From positions 2,604,001-2,668,000 of the forward strand of contig CM075101.1 in NCBI GenBank assembly GCA_037576195.1: a stretch of 64,000 bases of DNA, written 5' to 3'. The DNA comes from Phytoseiulus persimilis. Its lineage: Eukaryota; Arthropoda; Arachnida; Mesostigmata; Phytoseiidae. Shown one piece after another: positions 60,284 through 64,000 of the stretch. The notes beneath the pieces are model-generated. The model was given only the letters and a program-made list of their open reading frames with translations. It did no database searches and was not told the DNA's origin. The first letter of the stretch is position 1. Each line of letters starts with the position of its first letter. Made by a program: the position numbers and the translations under genes.

Positions 60284-63200
60284 GACTCTGCTGATGGAGA
60301 CGGTGTCAGGATGAACAGTATTAGTCGACCCTCTCAGCGGTACTCTTTTTCCTTTGGCTTGTCCCGATAATCGATGTGGCAACGGGATCCCTCTGAACTG
60401 ATTAGCACCTCAGTTTAGTAATCTGATCATTCTCAGCACGATGTTCAAGTCACGATTCAACACAAGGAAACCGGAGCCCGCTACGAGTGCCCGGGCTGGT
60501 GAGGGCCTGTGCTTACGCGAATTTCCTCATGGGCGAGAACATTCTCCGGGCCCTCTCCGACCTGAGGGGGAGGGGATTGAGGAAGCATATCGGAGGACAT
60601 CCACACCACAGCACGGGATTTATATTTCAGCAGTATGAGGCATGGTGCGGTCGAGGTCGAATCTCAGATTGTTTTTTACGCTGCGGTCGTGTCACGTTAC
60701 GCATATTATACCCCAGTATGTTGCGCGACATGAGCTGCTCCGGGGCCGGGAAACTCTCTCTCTCTTTTCCTCTCCCGGCAGGTAACATGTGCGGGTTTCT
60801 CACAGTCGAGCGCCCGCATGAGAGACACGGATCCACTAGTACTAGCGAATGAGGGGCGGAATCCCGATTCCGAACCTCAAGGGACCCCGCAAAGAGGGGA
60901 GCCTCGAATATGAAGGAATTTTCTCCTCCTCGGGCTACATCTCCCGAGCAAAGCTCGCTGTATCGCATCCAGAGTGAGCGACAGACAGATGAGAGACAGA
61001 TTTGACGACCGCGGAAGTTCTCGGGCTCAGGGCTCGATAAAGTCAAGTTGCATATTCGCGGAGCCATGGAGTTTACTGGCGTTGGAGTAAAAAGCTCACT
61101 GAGCGTACTTTCTCCTCCGAGGGACGCTGGAAAACGTCTCGAAACGACCCCATGGTCTGTGGCTATCGACAACTCACTCTTTGAAGAGTCCACTTCATTT
61201 GGGAGTTGAGGAGTGCGGGGTTTGTGACCGAGTTTTCCACCGATTGTGTACCTGTATAGTCCGGGGCTGAGAGTGTACTTCGGTTTGGGATCATTCGAAC
61301 TCGTGCTCGCAGCTTGGAATCACTCCTGCTCCCGAACACGACGAAGAAAAAGGAGCCGAGTCGACTCACGAGCTCTCCGAAGTCGAACTTCAGAGCTCAA
61401 TTTCGCGGAGGGAAGACGTCGTCGGGTTCGGCTGAGGGAGCGTTTTTCCCCATCGCCATCCATGGGTAATTTGATAGCGCGCGTATCACTTCGATGTTCT
61501 AAAACTTCGAATATTCTCTTCGTGCCAACGGCGGAACAGCACACGTCACCGCATGATTCTTGCGGTCTAGGACAGATATTGCGCGTAGTTTCGACGGATA
61601 TCGATGAAATACCTCCAAAACTCTCCAGAAATGGGAAGATATCCGTATCAAATATCGGGTTAGAGTCCGACTCCCTTTGGAGTGGCTGCGCCCAGGAGAC
61701 AATACTAACGATCGATGTGCAGCAGACTTCTGTCTGGTCACTAACATCCCAGGGCATGAGTTCTGGCGGTGGTGTTTCGAAACTGCCGTCCCGAACTCGG
61801 TTATTATATGAGCAGAGAGCAGTTCCTTATTCAACCTCAATCCAGCTCAGAGTCGACCATCCATCGATCGCCGTGACTCAGCTTGCGAGTGTAGAGAAAG
61901 AGCAGAAACGAGCTCAAGCTGACGATCCTCGGACTCACTGCCTCCGAGCCCTCTGAGTTGCTCTCGACTGCTCGGCCTGCACGCTCAATTCCTGCAATGG
62001 AGAACCTTTGAGAGGAAGTTTCCTACTCCAGAGAGACCATGAGCCTCTCTTTTCGGGCTTCTCGGGACCCGAAAGATCGAAGCCTGATGGAGTACAGACC
62101 TATGTCAATATAACGGGGTCCTACGTGGATAGTGTATCGGAGCAGAATCAGGCTATCATCAGTCCGTCCTATCCCAGTTACCCTTGGAGAAGCATAGAAA
62201 CTTACTGAAAGAGAGACCCACGCCACTGCCGCAACAAGGTTGGAACCGATACGAATAAACGAAGTCGTTTTCGTGCAGTGAAGTAGAGCGCAGCTCACAG
62301 TGTATTTCCACAAATCTCCAGCTCTAGATGTGACGTGCGAAATACAAAGATGGCTCGAGAATCATGGAAACCCACGAGCAAAAACTCGCGGGGATGTGCT
62401 AGGTCTTCCGGTATGTGGCCGGATTTTCCGTCAAGCGCACACAGCAAAGCAGGCGATGGCACGGTTGACGATGCTTGAACTGTGAATTAGCGGAGGAGTA
62501 TCAGAATAAGAATATTGAGAACGATACTTTACTGTGAAGGACGATTTTCGGAGCCCCAGAACGAATATTTAAAACTTCAAGCGAGATAGGAGACTAGAAC
62601 TCTCATTCTCAAGGGAAAGGTAGTATTTGTTGAGCTGAACTTCCGAAGTTCCATCGGCACGCAAATCGCCATGCACAAGGAGCTTCAACGCATGAGGATT
62701 TAGCGGTGAGAGAAAGTAATTTGGATTCGGGTAACTGCTACCCGACCGATCAGTAGAGATCTACCTCGAGACGGTCAAAGAAAACATGGGGAATGGAGCG
62801 GCAGTTCACTCGACAGTTTTCGGGAACTTCGAGGTTTCACACCGGGATCTATTTCGCTCCCGTAGTGATGGGATTCTCTGTCACCTAAGGTTTGTTTTCA
62901 AAGTTAAGGGCGGTTTCGACACTGCCTTGATGTCGATAGATATCACCTGTGAGCCGATTTGACTTCAAGAGGACCTGTGGAAGTTCTAGAGTTCATCCGT
63001 GAACGGGGCCACAGGCCCCCGTACCGGAGCTCGCAGATATGTTGTGAATATTCCCCAGAGTCGCAGTATGCGTCAGCAGCTGCTACAGGTGTTCGTTCCT
63101 TGCTCAAACTGATCGAAATGTATCGTTCAACATGGCACACTTGTCGCCGAAGCTGGGCCATCCCGTCTGTCAAGCATGAGCCGAAGACAAAGAGACCTCG

Positions 63201-64000
63201 ACGAAGCGATTCACAAATTGGAGCCGGAGGGAGGGCAAAAAGGAGGATCCCACGGCCTTCGTTCCCGACCCCCCAGAAAGAGTCCAGTTCGACGACCTTC
63301 TTCGAAAAACGGAGACGGAGGCCGCACCCTTCCAATGACACTTTCCAATTCAACGATCCGATTGTGAGTCTTTGCTGGTATGCGAGTTTTCTGATTCTGA
63401 ACGGTCCTGCGCTTCTCGTGGCTGGGTCCGTCAATAATTTGCTCGAGCGATGCACGGATCGACCACAGATTCCAACAACCAGCCCGCATTTTGCACAGAC
63501 GATGATCGCTCTTCTCACTCCGTGACCCAGGATTTTGGACCTTCCACAAGCCGAAACCTTGATGCTAGCATAAGTTTCCAAGTAATATTACAGTAATGTC
63601 GAGTCAGAATTTCTCGATCAAGTACAGGTTCAGACTTCCTACTCTCTGGGGTACATCGCGGCGTACCTGATCGCAGCACCTGATGCTGGAAACAGGCACA
63701 CGATCGAGGTGAATACATTGAGCTTACAGAACACGACGAATTCCGCCTCTCTTCGATCGTGCTTGTGCGCTCGCCAGCCAGATCCCGATCAGGCTCACGG
63801 CATTTCGTCCTACAGTCAATCTCATTGTAGAGCATTATCCGGTGGAGACCGAGCGCGATCCTGATCGGGATCACGGCATCCGCTTTTGCGTTCGGCGTTC
63901 CCCTTCGGCTCAGAGCGTGATGCCCCGATCCGTCTGGCTTTTCAGCTAGATGCTTAGTATCATCAGGGGACGCCGGAGAAGACACGTAGGTACAGGGATA
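60284..64000. other. no gene assigned; upstream flank of the GPCR gene
   Basis: This is the 5' side of the receptor gene and may hold its promoter and 5' UTR exons. Long open frames (236 codons at 61246-61956 plus, 212 codons at 63581-62943 minus) overlap others on the opposite strand and match no family I know. Confidence 0.4.

Noticed and set aside
61246-61956. 236-codon plus-strand open frame
   Set aside because: No domain or motif, non-ATG-type composition throughout, and two long frames overlap it on the minus strand. With about 50% GC and six frames over 64 kb, open frames near 200 codons are expected by chance.
62943-63581. 212-codon minus-strand and 188-codon plus-strand frames on the same DNA
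   Set aside because: The two cannot both be explained by coding, neither resembles a known family, and both lengths are near the chance expectation.
1-64000. CRISPR arrays, rRNA, bacterial operons
   Set aside because: No regular direct repeats with unique spacers, no rRNA-like sequence, and gene structure is clearly spliced and eukaryotic.

Overview
The window is eukaryotic genomic DNA: protein similarity lies in short blocks bounded by GT-AG splice sites, with many degraded transposable elements between them. CpG does not look depleted, which argues against a vertebrate. The one clear host gene is an arthropod/protostome-type neuropeptide receptor. Together with the mobile element types, this suggests an arthropod, most likely a chelicerate such as a tick or mite; that placement is inference.

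Host genes. A complete rhodopsin-family GPCR of the GnRH/AKH/corazonin receptor superfamily, closest by memory to corazonin receptors, occupies the minus strand from 60283 down to 32919. Four coding exons (60283-59669, 39524-39341, 37631-37377, 33181-33003, the last readable to a stop at 32919) join in consistent phase to give 438 residues with seven membrane segments. Introns are about 20.1, 1.7 and 4.2 kb. The conserved arginine of the DRY motif is glutamine. A second, much weaker candidate is a two-exon gene for an 84-residue protein at 8446-8883 (+).

Mobile elements. The first 12.2 kb hold a broken Ty3/gypsy element (about 5680-3020, minus) interrupted inside its protease by a non-LTR retrotransposon fragment (about 5245-4543). 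A related non-LTR fragment lies at about 10840-12162 (+). Two copies of a non-autonomous hAT-type element are at 20863-21264 and 25623-26048, the latter with a perfect 8-bp target duplication. At 26330-28080 a long inverted repeat carries parts of a DDE_Tnp_4 (PIF/Harbinger-like) transposase. A second inverted repeat (52585-53427) sits in the large GPCR intron. A FLYWCH-like remnant is near 35615-35812.

Simple and tandem repeats. There is a roughly 200-bp repeat in three copies (2693-2910 inverted; 6155-6560 tandem), a 37-48 bp minisatellite-like unit at two loci (18165-18235, 24040-24200), a 22-bp tandem repeat (7767-7838) and six long poly(G)/poly(C) runs. I found no tRNA, rRNA, CRISPR array or bacterial-type operon. 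The rest looks like non-coding intergenic or intronic DNA; most open frames there are within what chance gives at about 50% GC.
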